DNA of 17,368 nucleotides from JACNIZ01 sp964344765 (GTDB lineage Bacteria; Planctomycetota; UBA1135), in assembly GCA_964344765.1 (NCBI GenBank), contig CAYFOM010000059.1, forward strand, positions 1 to 17,368, written 5' to 3'. Under the pieces are notes generated by a model. The model was not told where the DNA came from. It made no database searches and was given only the letters and a program-made list of their open reading frames with translations. Both the position numbers and the translations under genes were made by a program. Positions 5,581 to 13,590 of the stretch are shown here, in pieces. Each line of letters opens with the position of its first letter. The stretch's first letter is position 1.

Positions 5581-7146
5581 ATGATCCCCAACTTGTCCGA
5601 CCAACTACCGCACTGGGTCGGTTGGGCGGTGCCTGTGATCCTGCCGCTGGTTGCCATGCTTTGGCTGCCGTTGGTTCAGGGCATCAACCTTCGATTGTTC
5701 ACCGAACCGGTGGACCCCAACGCGCACTGGACCGAGCGTGCGCGGCGGCTAGCGATTCGCTATCGAGTGTGGGGCGTGTCGGGCATGTTGGCATTGATTT
5801 GCTCGATGCTGATCGGATCGCATTTGGTCGGGCCGTTGCAAGTAATCACCGCCAAAGGCATGGTGGTTTCCATCGGCGCCATCCTGCTGATTCAATTCAT
5901 CTGGCTTTATTGGCGATTCGCCGTCCGCCACGGGTTGCCGCACAACTCGCTGGGTCGCCACTTCACTTTATGGGCGGTGAACCTGCTGGTGCTTTATTCC
6001 TATCTGCCGGTTGCGGTCTTGATGGCGATTTTCATCCCATCCAAAGGCACCGGCATGATCATCGGCGAAGCCGTCGGCTTAACGCTGATCTTTTTTGGAT
6101 CGTTCATCTTCCGCTTATCGATCTTCCGCGCACTTGGATTTGTGCACACCGCGCCGCAACGACTGCTGGATGCGATTGAACGTGCTTCGCAACGCGCCGG
6201 CCACAAACCAAAATCGGTTTACCTAATCGATACGCGTTGGGCCAACGCTTATGCCTATCCATTGCAGAACGAAATAATGTTCTCGAGCAAGGCGCTGCAG
6301 GTGTTGGATGATGAAGAATTAGAAGCCGTTGCCAGTCACGAAATTGGTCACTTGAAAGAAGGCGGCACGCGACTGCCGTTAATGATTGCCAACTATTCGC
6401 TTTATGCGGTGCTTGGATCGTGGCATGTCATCGTCAACAATTGGGGCGCCCCGGGCATGGCCACGGCAATCGTGTTGTCGCTGGCTTTGCAACGCATTGC
6501 TCTGCCGTTCTCGCGCGAACGCGAAACCGACGCCGACTCACACGCCACCAGTCACAGTCACGATGAAACCATTCACGCGCGCGCGCTAGAAAATTTATAC
6601 CGCTGCAATTTGACGCCGGTGGTGATGGGCAATCGCCGCAGCACTCACCCCGATCTCTATGACCGCATGGAGGCTGCCGGGCTGCCGCCGAGTTATAAAC
6701 GGCCGCAAGCTGCGCGCATGGACGTCGGCAAACAGGTGCAATTTGTTTTCGCTCTGGCTCTGCTCATTTTCGCGCCGTTTTACACGGTGTTTTATTCAGT
6801 GGTCCGCGTCGATGAACTCGCTTACGAAACCGCCGACGATCACTGGGTCAATCGCGCGCTTGCTTGCGGTGCAGGCGCAGCTGTTTTAATGAAGATTGGA
6901 GATGAACTCGGCGACGAACCCGAGCAGGCGGCGATGTACTTCACTGCGGCATCCAACATCAAACCCAAGTGGTGGCGCGTGCGCGTTGATCTAGCTTGGA
7001 CTTTAGAAGAGCTCGGTCGATTGGAAGAAGCGTGGCAGATTTGGAATGAAGCTGCGAACGCTCATGATATGTCCGACAATCAATCCGAAGATTTCGCCGC
7101 TGAATTTGAGCGCGCGCGGCTGCGGTTGACGTCGGTTAGTGATTGA
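5581..7146 (+). CDS. Multi-pass membrane M48-family zinc metallopeptidase with TPR-like tail
   Basis: A 521-residue integral membrane protein. Hydrophobic segments lie near 14-36, 66-84, 94-111, 128-150, 158-178, 268-300 and 386-408. Between them is a Zn-peptidase core: HEIGHLKEGG (253-262, HExxH) and RERETDADSHA (312-322, supplying the third ligand Glu315 and Asp319). The STHPDLYDRM motif (354-363) is the conserved M48 'THP' segment. This matches the HtpX/Ste24/Oma1 group, which cleaves membrane or misfolded proteins. After the last membrane segment, residues about 425-495 are helical with a TPR-like pattern (LGRLEEAWQIWNEA). Starts at 5530 or further upstream are possible; 5581 is chosen because it precedes the first membrane segment and sits just after a -10-like TATGAT. 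The 3' end overlaps the convergent alpha/beta hydrolase gene by 11 nt, with no terminator between. Confidence 0.88.
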   Translation: MIPNLSDQLPHWVGWAVPVILPLVAMLWLPLVQGINLRLFTEPVDPNAHWTERARRLAIRYRVWGVSGMLALICSMLIGSHLVGPLQVITAKGMVVSIGAILLIQFIWLYWRFAVRHGLPHNSLGRHFTLWAVNLLVLYSYLPVAVLMAIFIPSKGTGMIIGEAVGLTLIFFGSFIFRLSIFRALGFVHTAPQRLLDAIERASQRAGHKPKSVYLIDTRWANAYAYPLQNEIMFSSKALQVLDDEELEAVASHEIGHLKEGGTRLPLMIANYSLYAVLGSWHVIVNNWGAPGMATAIVLSLALQRIALPFSRERETDADSHATSHSHDETIHARALENLYRCNLTPVVMGNRRSTHPDLYDRMEAAGLPPSYKRPQAARMDVGKQVQFVFALALLIFAPFYTVFYSVVRVDELAYETADDHWVNRALACGAGAAVLMKIGDELGDEPEQAAMYFTAASNIKPKWWRVRVDLAWTLEELGRLEEAWQIWNEAANAHDMSDNQSEDFAAEFERARLRLTSVSD

Positions 7147-7906
7147 TGAATTTGGTGAGTGCGTCCCAGTAGTGTGGGTAGGATTGAATATTGTTGTGGC
7201 CGGCGCGATCCACCCAAACCGTTTGCGGTTTGGTTGGGAAGGATTCGATGAGTTGCTCGGTGTGTTTGCGCGGGATAACTTGATCGCTTGACCCGGCGAG
7301 GATCAAAGCTGGGATTGTTTGCTCGGCTACGTATAAATCGCTGCGGAAGCGATGACGTAACAGCAACGACACCGGCAGGAATGGATAGTGCGCCGAGGCC
7401 ATGCTTTGCAGGCTGTCGAAGGGCGTCACCAAAACCATGCGGCTGCATGGGCGCTGACTGGCAAGATAAGTTGCTACGCCGGACCCCAAACTACGCCCAA
7501 TTAAAATTACCTCGTGGTTCGGATGATCGGCAACAGCACGATCGAAAATGGCCAGCGCGTCGGCGAACAAACCCTTTTCAGATGGACTTCCGGTGCTTTG
7601 GCCATATCCGCGATAATTCATGCAATAAACCTTGGCATCGAAGTGCTCGCGAAAATCATTGAGGTTGTAAGAAACCTCTTCGGCATTGCCGCCGAAATAG
7701 AGAACGATTTTGGCCGCATCATTTGGCAGTACCCAACCGTGCAAAACTTCGCCGTCGGACGGGATCTCAATCTGCTTGGACTTAAAGCGCGGCGTGATGT
7801 TCTTCGCGCTGTAAGTGCTAATTGGCTGCGGCATAAAGATGAGCTTCTCCTGCAGTAACCACGCCACTAAGGCGAAGGCAAGCAACAGGATCAACAGATA
7901 TTTCAT
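7136..7906 (-). CDS. Membrane-anchored alpha/beta hydrolase (BEM46/ABHD13-like)
   Basis: A 256-residue protein starting MKYLLILLLAFALVAWLL, a single N-terminal membrane anchor or uncleaved signal, followed by an alpha/beta hydrolase domain. The catalytic triad is visible: Ser139 in GRSLGSG, Asp208 in SSDQVIP and His237 in AGHNN. FGGNAEEV (71-78) is the oxyanion-hole region and NYRGYGQSTGSPSEKG (97-112) is the family signature of BEM46/YfhR/ABHD13-type hydrolases. The substrate is unknown; the family contains esterases and thioesterase-like enzymes. A longer start at 7936 is possible, but the 7906 ATG puts the hydrophobic segment at the very N-terminus and is preceded by AGGTG. It lies 37 nt after the kinase gene on the same strand, so it is likely the last gene of that operon. 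Confidence 0.87.
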   Translation of the reverse strand: MKYLLILLLAFALVAWLLQEKLIFMPQPISTYSAKNITPRFKSKQIEIPSDGEVLHGWVLPNDAAKIVLYFGGNAEEVSYNLNDFREHFDAKVYCMNYRGYGQSTGSPSEKGLFADALAIFDRAVADHPNHEVILIGRSLGSGVATYLASQRPCSRMVLVTPFDSLQSMASAHYPFLPVSLLLRHRFRSDLYVAEQTIPALILAGSSDQVIPRKHTEQLIESFPTKPQTVWVDRAGHNNIQSYPHYWDALTKFINH

Positions 7907-7943
7907 CACACCTAGAATAATGCGGATACCCGCCATGGTTTCG

Positions 7944-10900
7944 TTATTCGTCGATTTCGAGTACCAATCGGAACGCCGTTTCCAACGAAGTGGAATCGGG
8001 CCTGATGCCTAAGCCGGCTGCAGGCTTTGCAGCAGTTGCACCGCCCTGAGCCCACGAACCGCCGGCGGCAAAGCGCTTAATGTGATCCTGATCCCACCAA
8101 GCATCCACCCATTCCAGTGCGCTGCCGGAACAGTCGTAAACATTGAAAACCGAAACGTCTAAGGGGTAGCGTAGCACCGGCTCAGGCTCGGGTTTGGGCC
8201 GCGAAAAACAGCAGTTCGACCAAATCGGTCGGAAGTCCATTCCGTAAGGATAATCCCATCGTGTATGTCCTTTTGCCGCGAGGCGGAATTCAGACAAAAT
8301 CGGCAACCTGTAGGTATAAGGTAAGCCTTGATCACGCGCACGTTGCGTTTTCCATTCGGCGTAACGCACCGCGTCGTGCCATGAGATTCCGAATGCAGGC
8401 CAATCCGCTTTCCAGTCAGACGGAATGGCGTAACGACCATCTGCTTGACGCAGCCACGATCCGCCGCTGCTCTCGTTTCGCACGGTACGCGGGAAACGAA
8501 TCGGCATTTGCGTACGGTCGATCTCTTCCAACGTTGCCGGGTCGTTCAAAAACTCGAGGTATTCGGCTGAAGTGACCTCGCGATCCATGATCCAGTACGG
8601 CGGCAACCGCCAAGCCGGATGCGGTGTGATTCGCGCGAAGCCTGTAGGCGTGGTTTCGGCTGGAACCAGCGGAACCGGAACGACGATTTCGGCGCTATCG
8701 GTTCCGTCGAGTTGCACCAAGCAATCCTCAAAGCCGTCGCGGCGAACGATGAAGGCTTGCACGCCGCGTTCAATGAAGATCGTTTGATCAGGTCCGCTCA
8801 CGGGGAATGAAAAATCGGGAAGCAAGATGCGCGGTGAAGCATCCGCGCGAGTTTTCAAACCGGCCGGAACGGCGATGGTCATCTGCTGCCCTTGACGAAT
8901 CAGTTGCGCGGTGCAGTCTCCTTGCTTGGCAAGCTCTATCGCGGTGCCCAATTCAATGCCGAGTTCTTGGAAGCTGGCATGAACAGTGATGTTGATCCCC
9001 TCGCGTTCAAATACCCACGGGCGAACCTTGCTGGCGTCGGCGATCAACTTATCGATGTCATAAGCATCGAGCACCGGGTTGCCGTCGGCGGAAATCAGGC
9101 GATCCAACCGTTGGATTTGCGGAAGGCGGTGCGGTTCGGGATTGACGTTACCGCGCAACACAAATACCGAGCCGCGAATCGGCGCACCGTTAACCTCAAA
9201 TACATAATCACCCTTCTTCGCCGGCAGTAAGTCTTCGATCACACGCAAGCACCAAGTTCCTGGTGCGATCGCCAACTGATCTTTGGTTGGAATGGGCTCG
9301 CCCACCAATCCCGGAACCGGAACCATGCGCGGGTCGCCATTGGGTACGACTTGATCGTGCTCCAAATACTGGAACGGGAACACGGTGACTTCGCCCGGCG
9401 GGTCCACCTCAAGACTAACCTCAACCGGCACCATCATGCGGTTCCAAACACTGCCGTCATCAAAACGCCGCGCCCGTTCCGAATAAAAACGACTGGCGAC
9501 GTGATTGCCCTCGGCCAACGATTCGCGATAACGAATGATGTACAGCTCAGCTCGTAACTCATCAGCGCCGGCTACGTCGGGGTGCAAGCGTTCGGCTTGC
9601 TCAATGGACTCCAATGCTTGATTGAACAAACGCTCGCGCTGCAGCAAAGAGGTTCGATACTCATTGCGCAGACCATCCAGCAACCGAATCTCATCGCTGG
9701 ACACATAATTGGTTTCGAACATCATCGCCGAGCGCAGCACTTCCTGATGGCGCGCTTGGTTCTCCACCCCGGCTTCGACGAACTCACCCAAAGTATGGCG
9801 GGCGTCGGCGATTAAGCCTTCGGCGGTTTCGCGCGTTATGCGCTTTTCTTGCTCGACTTGGAAAATCAAAAAGCCGATACCGGCAAGCACTGCAATGCCG
9901 GCGGTAACTAAGGCGGCTGCACTTGCGCGGTGCGTGCGCACCCAGTGTGCGACGCGGCGCGTCCATGCTGGCGGCTTAGCTTGAATCGGGCGGAATTCCA
10001 ACACCGCTTCCAAGTCATTGGCGAAAGCAGTTGCGGTTTGATACCGCATCGTCGGATCTTTTTCCATCGCATGCAGAATCACCGTTTCCAAATCGCGCGG
10101 AATGCCCGGGCGCAATTTGCGCGGTGGCGTTGGCGGTGTATTTAATACCTGATGGAACACGGCTTCCATCGACGAACCTTGGAACGGAACCGTTCCGGTG
10201 ATGCATCGATAGAGAGTGATGCCCAGGGAATACACATCGGTGCGCGCATCGACGTCGCGCTTTTCATCGATTTGTTCCGGCGAAGCCGTGGCAGGTGAAC
10301 CGACGAAGGAGCGCGTCAAAGTCGGTCCATCGACGTCGGGTTCGCTGGCCAGGCCGAAGTCCACCAACACGGCGCGACCTTCGGGCGTGATGCGAATGTT
10401 CGACGCTTTGACATCGCGATGCATCAAACCTTCGTCATGCACACACTGCAACGCGCGCGCAATTTCCAACGCCCAGCGCACCGCGTCGGCCGGTGGCAAA
10501 TCGAGTTCGGCTTCTTGCGCGTCTTGCAGAGTTTCGGTCAGGTCTAGACCGGGCACAAACTCCATCGCCAAGTAGTGCGCGCCTTGGTCGACTCCGTAGC
10601 CGAAGATGGTGACGACGTTCGGGTGCTGGATGCGCGCCAACGATTTGGCTTCGCGTTGGAAGCGCTGCGACGCGCTCGGCGAACCGATCAGCTCCGGCCG
10701 AATGATCTTCAGCGCGACACGCCGTCCCAGCGATTCTTGTTCGGCAAGGTAAACCGTGCCCATTCCGCCGCTGCCCAGCCGAGTGATTAGGCGGAATTCG
10801 CCCAGCCGTTGATACGGCAAACCATCGACGGTGTCCTCGTTCGAAATCTGCGCCGCCGCCGGCAGAATTCGCGACGCTTCGAGCAGTCCTTCAAGCTTCT

Positions 10901-11024
10901 TCTGCAGTTCGGAATCTTCGACACCCGCTTGGGTCAAAAAGGCGTCGGGACTCGGCGTTTCCCCTTCGAGCAACGCGTCCAAAAACGCGTCGTAAAGCTC
11001 GTCGTGGGATGGGTTTTGGGACAT
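7944..11024 (-). CDS. Transmembrane Ser/Thr protein kinase with C-terminal FGE/SUMF1-like domain
   Basis: A 1026-residue protein. An N-terminal helical segment (1-70) precedes a PknB-type kinase: LGSGGMG (83-89), VALK (Lys106), Glu125 in the C-helix, HRDVKASN (202-209), DFG (222-224), SPE (248-250, in place of APE) and TDVYSLGITLY (262-272). All catalytic residues are kept. A membrane helix at about 367-389 is followed by a coiled/helical region (390-540). Next come PEGA-like beta segments, for example SLEVDPPGEVTVF. From about 790 a formylglycine-generating-enzyme-like domain follows: ISWHDAVRYAEWK, YRLPILSEFRLAAKG, YPYG, SGSALEWV, GGSW and a final AFRL. After GGSW there are no cysteines, whereas active FGE has two there, so it is probably a binding domain. 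It lies 19 nt after the CHAT/sigma gene, so the two are likely co-transcribed. Start ATG 11024 is chosen over 11087 because it gives the usual polar N-terminus and does not overlap the upstream gene. Confidence 0.9.
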   Translation of the reverse strand: MSQNPSHDELYDAFLDALLEGETPSPDAFLTQAGVEDSELQKKLEGLLEASRILPAAAQISNEDTVDGLPYQRLGEFRLITRLGSGGMGTVYLAEQESLGRRVALKIIRPELIGSPSASQRFQREAKSLARIQHPNVVTIFGYGVDQGAHYLAMEFVPGLDLTETLQDAQEAELDLPPADAVRWALEIARALQCVHDEGLMHRDVKASNIRITPEGRAVLVDFGLASEPDVDGPTLTRSFVGSPATASPEQIDEKRDVDARTDVYSLGITLYRCITGTVPFQGSSMEAVFHQVLNTPPTPPRKLRPGIPRDLETVILHAMEKDPTMRYQTATAFANDLEAVLEFRPIQAKPPAWTRRVAHWVRTHRASAAALVTAGIAVLAGIGFLIFQVEQEKRITRETAEGLIADARHTLGEFVEAGVENQARHQEVLRSAMMFETNYVSSDEIRLLDGLRNEYRTSLLQRERLFNQALESIEQAERLHPDVAGADELRAELYIIRYRESLAEGNHVASRFYSERARRFDDGSVWNRMMVPVEVSLEVDPPGEVTVFPFQYLEHDQVVPNGDPRMVPVPGLVGEPIPTKDQLAIAPGTWCLRVIEDLLPAKKGDYVFEVNGAPIRGSVFVLRGNVNPEPHRLPQIQRLDRLISADGNPVLDAYDIDKLIADASKVRPWVFEREGINITVHASFQELGIELGTAIELAKQGDCTAQLIRQGQQMTIAVPAGLKTRADASPRILLPDFSFPVSGPDQTIFIERGVQAFIVRRDGFEDCLVQLDGTDSAEIVVPVPLVPAETTPTGFARITPHPAWRLPPYWIMDREVTSAEYLEFLNDPATLEEIDRTQMPIRFPRTVRNESSGGSWLRQADGRYAIPSDWKADWPAFGISWHDAVRYAEWKTQRARDQGLPYTYRLPILSEFRLAAKGHTRWDYPYGMDFRPIWSNCCFSRPKPEPEPVLRYPLDVSVFNVYDCSGSALEWVDAWWDQDHIKRFAAGGSWAQGGATAAKPAAGLGIRPDSTSLETAFRLVLEIDE

Positions 11025-11038
11025 CCCATCCCATCCTA
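11022..11038 (-). repeat. Short GGGAT tandem repeat at the kinase start
   Basis: On the minus strand the sequence reads TAGGATGGGATGGGATG, a GGGAT repeat ending in the kinase ATG (11024-11022). It offers an AGGA ribosome-binding element 9 nt upstream and also a TAGGAT -10-like box 8 nt upstream. It contains one more ATG at 11029, which is out of frame. Repeat-length change would alter spacing, but only two to three units are present. Confidence 0.35.
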
Positions 11039-11043
11039 CTTCA

Positions 11044-11631
11044 TTATTCAGGGATCTCTTCGCCGGCTTGGCTGGCGACCAGCGCAAACACTCGGCGGAA
11101 ACGTTCTTTGGCGCGATGGCTAGCTTGCGACGCCGCGTCGTAGGAAATGTTCAGGCGTTTGGCCTGCTCGGCGGTGGATAAGCCTTGTGCGGCCCAGCCC
11201 ATCAGGGCTCGATCGCGCTCCATCAATAGGTCCAGTGCACGTGCGGCCAACACCACTTGCTCGCGGCGGACCGCGTATTGCGATGGGCTAGTCTGGCTGG
11301 CCGCTGGATCCCAACTGGGCACACCGGTGCGGCTGGCCTCGAAGCGTAAAACCTTACCAGAGTCACGTTTAAGAGCGGTCCAGTAGCGGGCGCGGTCGGT
11401 CAAATAGGAGCGAGTGACGCGATAAACCCAGCCGCGAGCCTCGGCCTGACCTTGGTATTCATACTCCTGCCCGGCTTTGAGAATGCGCGCGGTCAGACCA
11501 TGCAGCAAATCGTCGACGGTTTCGCAGCGCAGCAACGCTTGACCTGCATGGGCGGCGATAAATGTCCGCAGCTCCTCGCGAAAAGAGAGGATTAGGGTTT
11601 TGATGCGTTCCTGGCTCGCGTCCATCGCCAT
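11044..11631 (-). other. ECF sigma factor module with possible internal start (ATG 11631 or 11625)
   Basis: From ATG 11631 the frame gives a complete 195-residue ECF sigma factor starting MAMDASQERIKTLILSF. It carries region 2 (ETVDDLLHGL, then an RGWVYRVTRSYLTDRARYW stretch), an LKRDSGKVLRF segment after it, and a region 4 helix-turn-helix (LSTAEQAKRLNISYDAASQA). The pattern matches planctomycete ECF sigma factors encoded beside Ser/Thr kinases. The mRNA has GGAAAGG 11 nt before ATG 11631, which could act as a ribosome-binding site. A stand-alone cytoplasmic sigma next to the kinase is biologically sensible, so this may be the functional product. Confidence 0.6.
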
Positions 11632-13446
11632 CGGTTTCAGCACCTTTCCATATAGATAGTGCGAACCATTGACGAAATCGCGCCAATCGCCGCCGTCGGC
11701 AGCGGCTTTCAGACCGGTGAGGAAGGCCTTCCATTCCTCTTCCAGGCCCGCGTAATCGCCCAGCCGCCACATCATCACCCCCGTAGCGTCGGCGCGGAAG
11801 GCGTAGAGCTGCTTCATGCCGCGAGCGTAAACCACTACACCGACGTCATTTGCCATATCCCGAACCAATGCGCCGGGGCTCCATTCAGTAGTGAAATCGC
11901 CGGTTCGCCAACGCTCGGCTGCGGCCATGCCATGCCAAGCTGCTTTACCGCGGCCGCCGGGTGAACTCGCCCATGCCAAGTCGGCGCTCAAGGCGGCTAG
12001 GTGCTCCAATCGCTCAGCCGCCGTCCGCCGTCCGCGCCAATCGCTGACATCCATCGTGTTCGTGGCCAGTACCTCCTCCGCTTTTAGCAAATTGCTTTTA
12101 GCCGACGAAATCCGTCCGCGTTGCAGCGCCAATTGCGCGCTGATTTCCAAAGTCAGCAACCTCGCATGCGTCGCACCGCGGTGAGGAAGAGTGCGAAGCG
12201 CCGACGCCAACATGCGGTCGGCTTCAGCCGGCTCGCTGACGTAATCCAGCACCATCGCCTGGCGAGCAAAGGCTTCGGCCAAAACCACGCGGATTTGCTG
12301 ATGTCCGCTGGTCGTTGCCGGCGTATCGCGAAGGTAATACTCACCAGCATCGATGGCCTGCTCGAAATGCCAGCGCGCCATCTTCCATTGATCCAGCTCC
12401 AGCGCCACCGCACCAAGCAACTGATGCACCCGGCAATGGCTGCCCAACCGCTGATTGGAAACCAACGCTTTTTGCACCGTCCAAAGGTTTTGCTGCGCTT
12501 CTTCCAGCAGGTTGAGTTCCCACTGTGCCTCGGCCAACAAATAGGCCAGCGAAGGCGTCGTCAATTCCATGCCGGCGAGGTCGGACAAGTTCGCGTAGAT
12601 CGCTTCCGGCGTCGGTAACTCCTGGGCAATGGTTTCCAACCGATTCAACGCCGACGTCATGCGTTTGCTGCTGCCGTCTTGCTTGGCCTGGATGGCGGCG
12701 GTGCGGTACTGCAGAATCGCGCGCATCATTTGGCCGTCGGCTTGGTACAGCGTGCCGATGGATTCTTGAATTTGGGTTTCCAGGCCTGAGCTGAGTTGGA
12801 AATCGGATTCGAGCAGCGCTGTCCACCAGTTGCGCATCAAACTGCGGCCATCGGCGGCGACCGGTTTGGATTGCAACAACTGAATGAAGCCGCGCAGCCA
12901 TGGCGGCGGCGACACGGTGCCGTTGGCTTGGGTGTTTTTGGCGGCGTGCATTTCCAGGCGCAAGTCGGCGCCGGTAAGCAATCCTTCAAGCGCGCGGCCG
13001 GGGAGTTCTTGGTCGAGGTTGGGCCACTGCTGGCGCACGTATTGGATCACCGACTCCAATTTCGCAACGCGCAAGACCACGGCGCCATCGACGCCGGGCT
13101 CAATTCGAAGTTCGATATTCTCGCCGTTACTTTGCGGCGAGTAGGGCAGGATGTGCACGGTCGGCAGCTGCACGCTGAACGAATCACCGTCTTCTTCAAC
13201 CGGATCAGCAGCCAAAAACGCGCCCGAACTCGCCAGGCCAGGTGCAGTAATCGCGCAAATCGGCCCGGTCGTCGACAGCCAAATCAGTAGCGGATCGCCG
13301 CCGACGGCGTTCAATTGGCGCGTTTCGACCACCGCCGAGGCCTGGGCCTGCACGTTGAGCTGCCACTGCTCACCCAGGTTCAGGTGGGCGGGCGGATCTT
13401 GAGCGAGTGCGGCGGTGAGAAATAGTGAAGAAAGCAGAGTCGGCAT
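11044..13446 (-). CDS. Secreted TPR/CHAT-type N-terminal region fused in frame to an ECF sigma factor
   Basis: An 800-residue protein. A signal peptide MPTLLSSLFLTAALA (1-15) is followed by a beta-rich domain (about 20-130) and a long helical TPR-like array (about 200-470). Then comes GVVVYARGMKQLYAFRAD followed by W-x-LGDYAGLEEEWKAFL (about 535-580), the opening strands of a CHAT protease domain. At about 605 (LYGKVLKPM), where CHAT would continue to its catalytic His and Cys, the sequence changes to an ECF sigma factor. Region 2 contains CETVDDLLHGLTARIL and WVYRVTRSYLTDRARYW (641-689), and region 4 contains LMERDRALMGWAAQGLSTA and KRLNISYDAASQA (741-775). No membrane helix links the two halves, so a signal peptide would send the sigma part out of the cytoplasm. 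This is contradictory unless sigma starts internally. ATG 13446 is used because it begins the signal peptide and has GAGAGG upstream; 13470 is an alternative. It is the first gene of the kinase operon. Confidence 0.75.
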   Translation of the reverse strand: MPTLLSSLFLTAALAQDPPAHLNLGEQWQLNVQAQASAVVETRQLNAVGGDPLLIWLSTTGPICAITAPGLASSGAFLAADPVEEDGDSFSVQLPTVHILPYSPQSNGENIELRIEPGVDGAVVLRVAKLESVIQYVRQQWPNLDQELPGRALEGLLTGADLRLEMHAAKNTQANGTVSPPPWLRGFIQLLQSKPVAADGRSLMRNWWTALLESDFQLSSGLETQIQESIGTLYQADGQMMRAILQYRTAAIQAKQDGSSKRMTSALNRLETIAQELPTPEAIYANLSDLAGMELTTPSLAYLLAEAQWELNLLEEAQQNLWTVQKALVSNQRLGSHCRVHQLLGAVALELDQWKMARWHFEQAIDAGEYYLRDTPATTSGHQQIRVVLAEAFARQAMVLDYVSEPAEADRMLASALRTLPHRGATHARLLTLEISAQLALQRGRISSAKSNLLKAEEVLATNTMDVSDWRGRRTAAERLEHLAALSADLAWASSPGGRGKAAWHGMAAAERWRTGDFTTEWSPGALVRDMANDVGVVVYARGMKQLYAFRADATGVMMWRLGDYAGLEEEWKAFLTGLKAAADGGDWRDFVNGSHYLYGKVLKPMAMDASQERIKTLILSFREELRTFIAAHAGQALLRCETVDDLLHGLTARILKAGQEYEYQGQAEARGWVYRVTRSYLTDRARYWTALKRDSGKVLRFEASRTGVPSWDPAASQTSPSQYAVRREQVVLAARALDLLMERDRALMGWAAQGLSTAEQAKRLNISYDAASQASHRAKERFRRVFALVASQAGEEIPE

Positions 13447-13538
13447 GGACAGGATCCCTCTCAAACACATCGGCTTGGGGGCGGTGCCGGGTGTAAGGAT
13501 TCATCCTACCAAGAGCTTTTGCAGCTTTGCGCAGTCGA

Positions 13539-13544
13539 TAAAAT
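13539..13544 (+). promoter_or_regulatory. Candidate -10 box for prfB
   Basis: TAAAAT (5 of 6 matches to TATAAT) lies in the 144-nt divergent region between the CHAT/sigma gene and prfB. TTGCAG at 13519-13524 could be a poor -35 with a short 14-nt spacer. A transcript from here would have a leader of about 40 nt before ATG 13591. A small inverted repeat (AGGAT/ATCCT, 13496-13507) lies just upstream. Confidence 0.25.
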
Positions 13545-13590
13545 GCGCGCCCGCAGGTGAATTCCTCCCCCCAGCCTAGCGGGAAATGCG

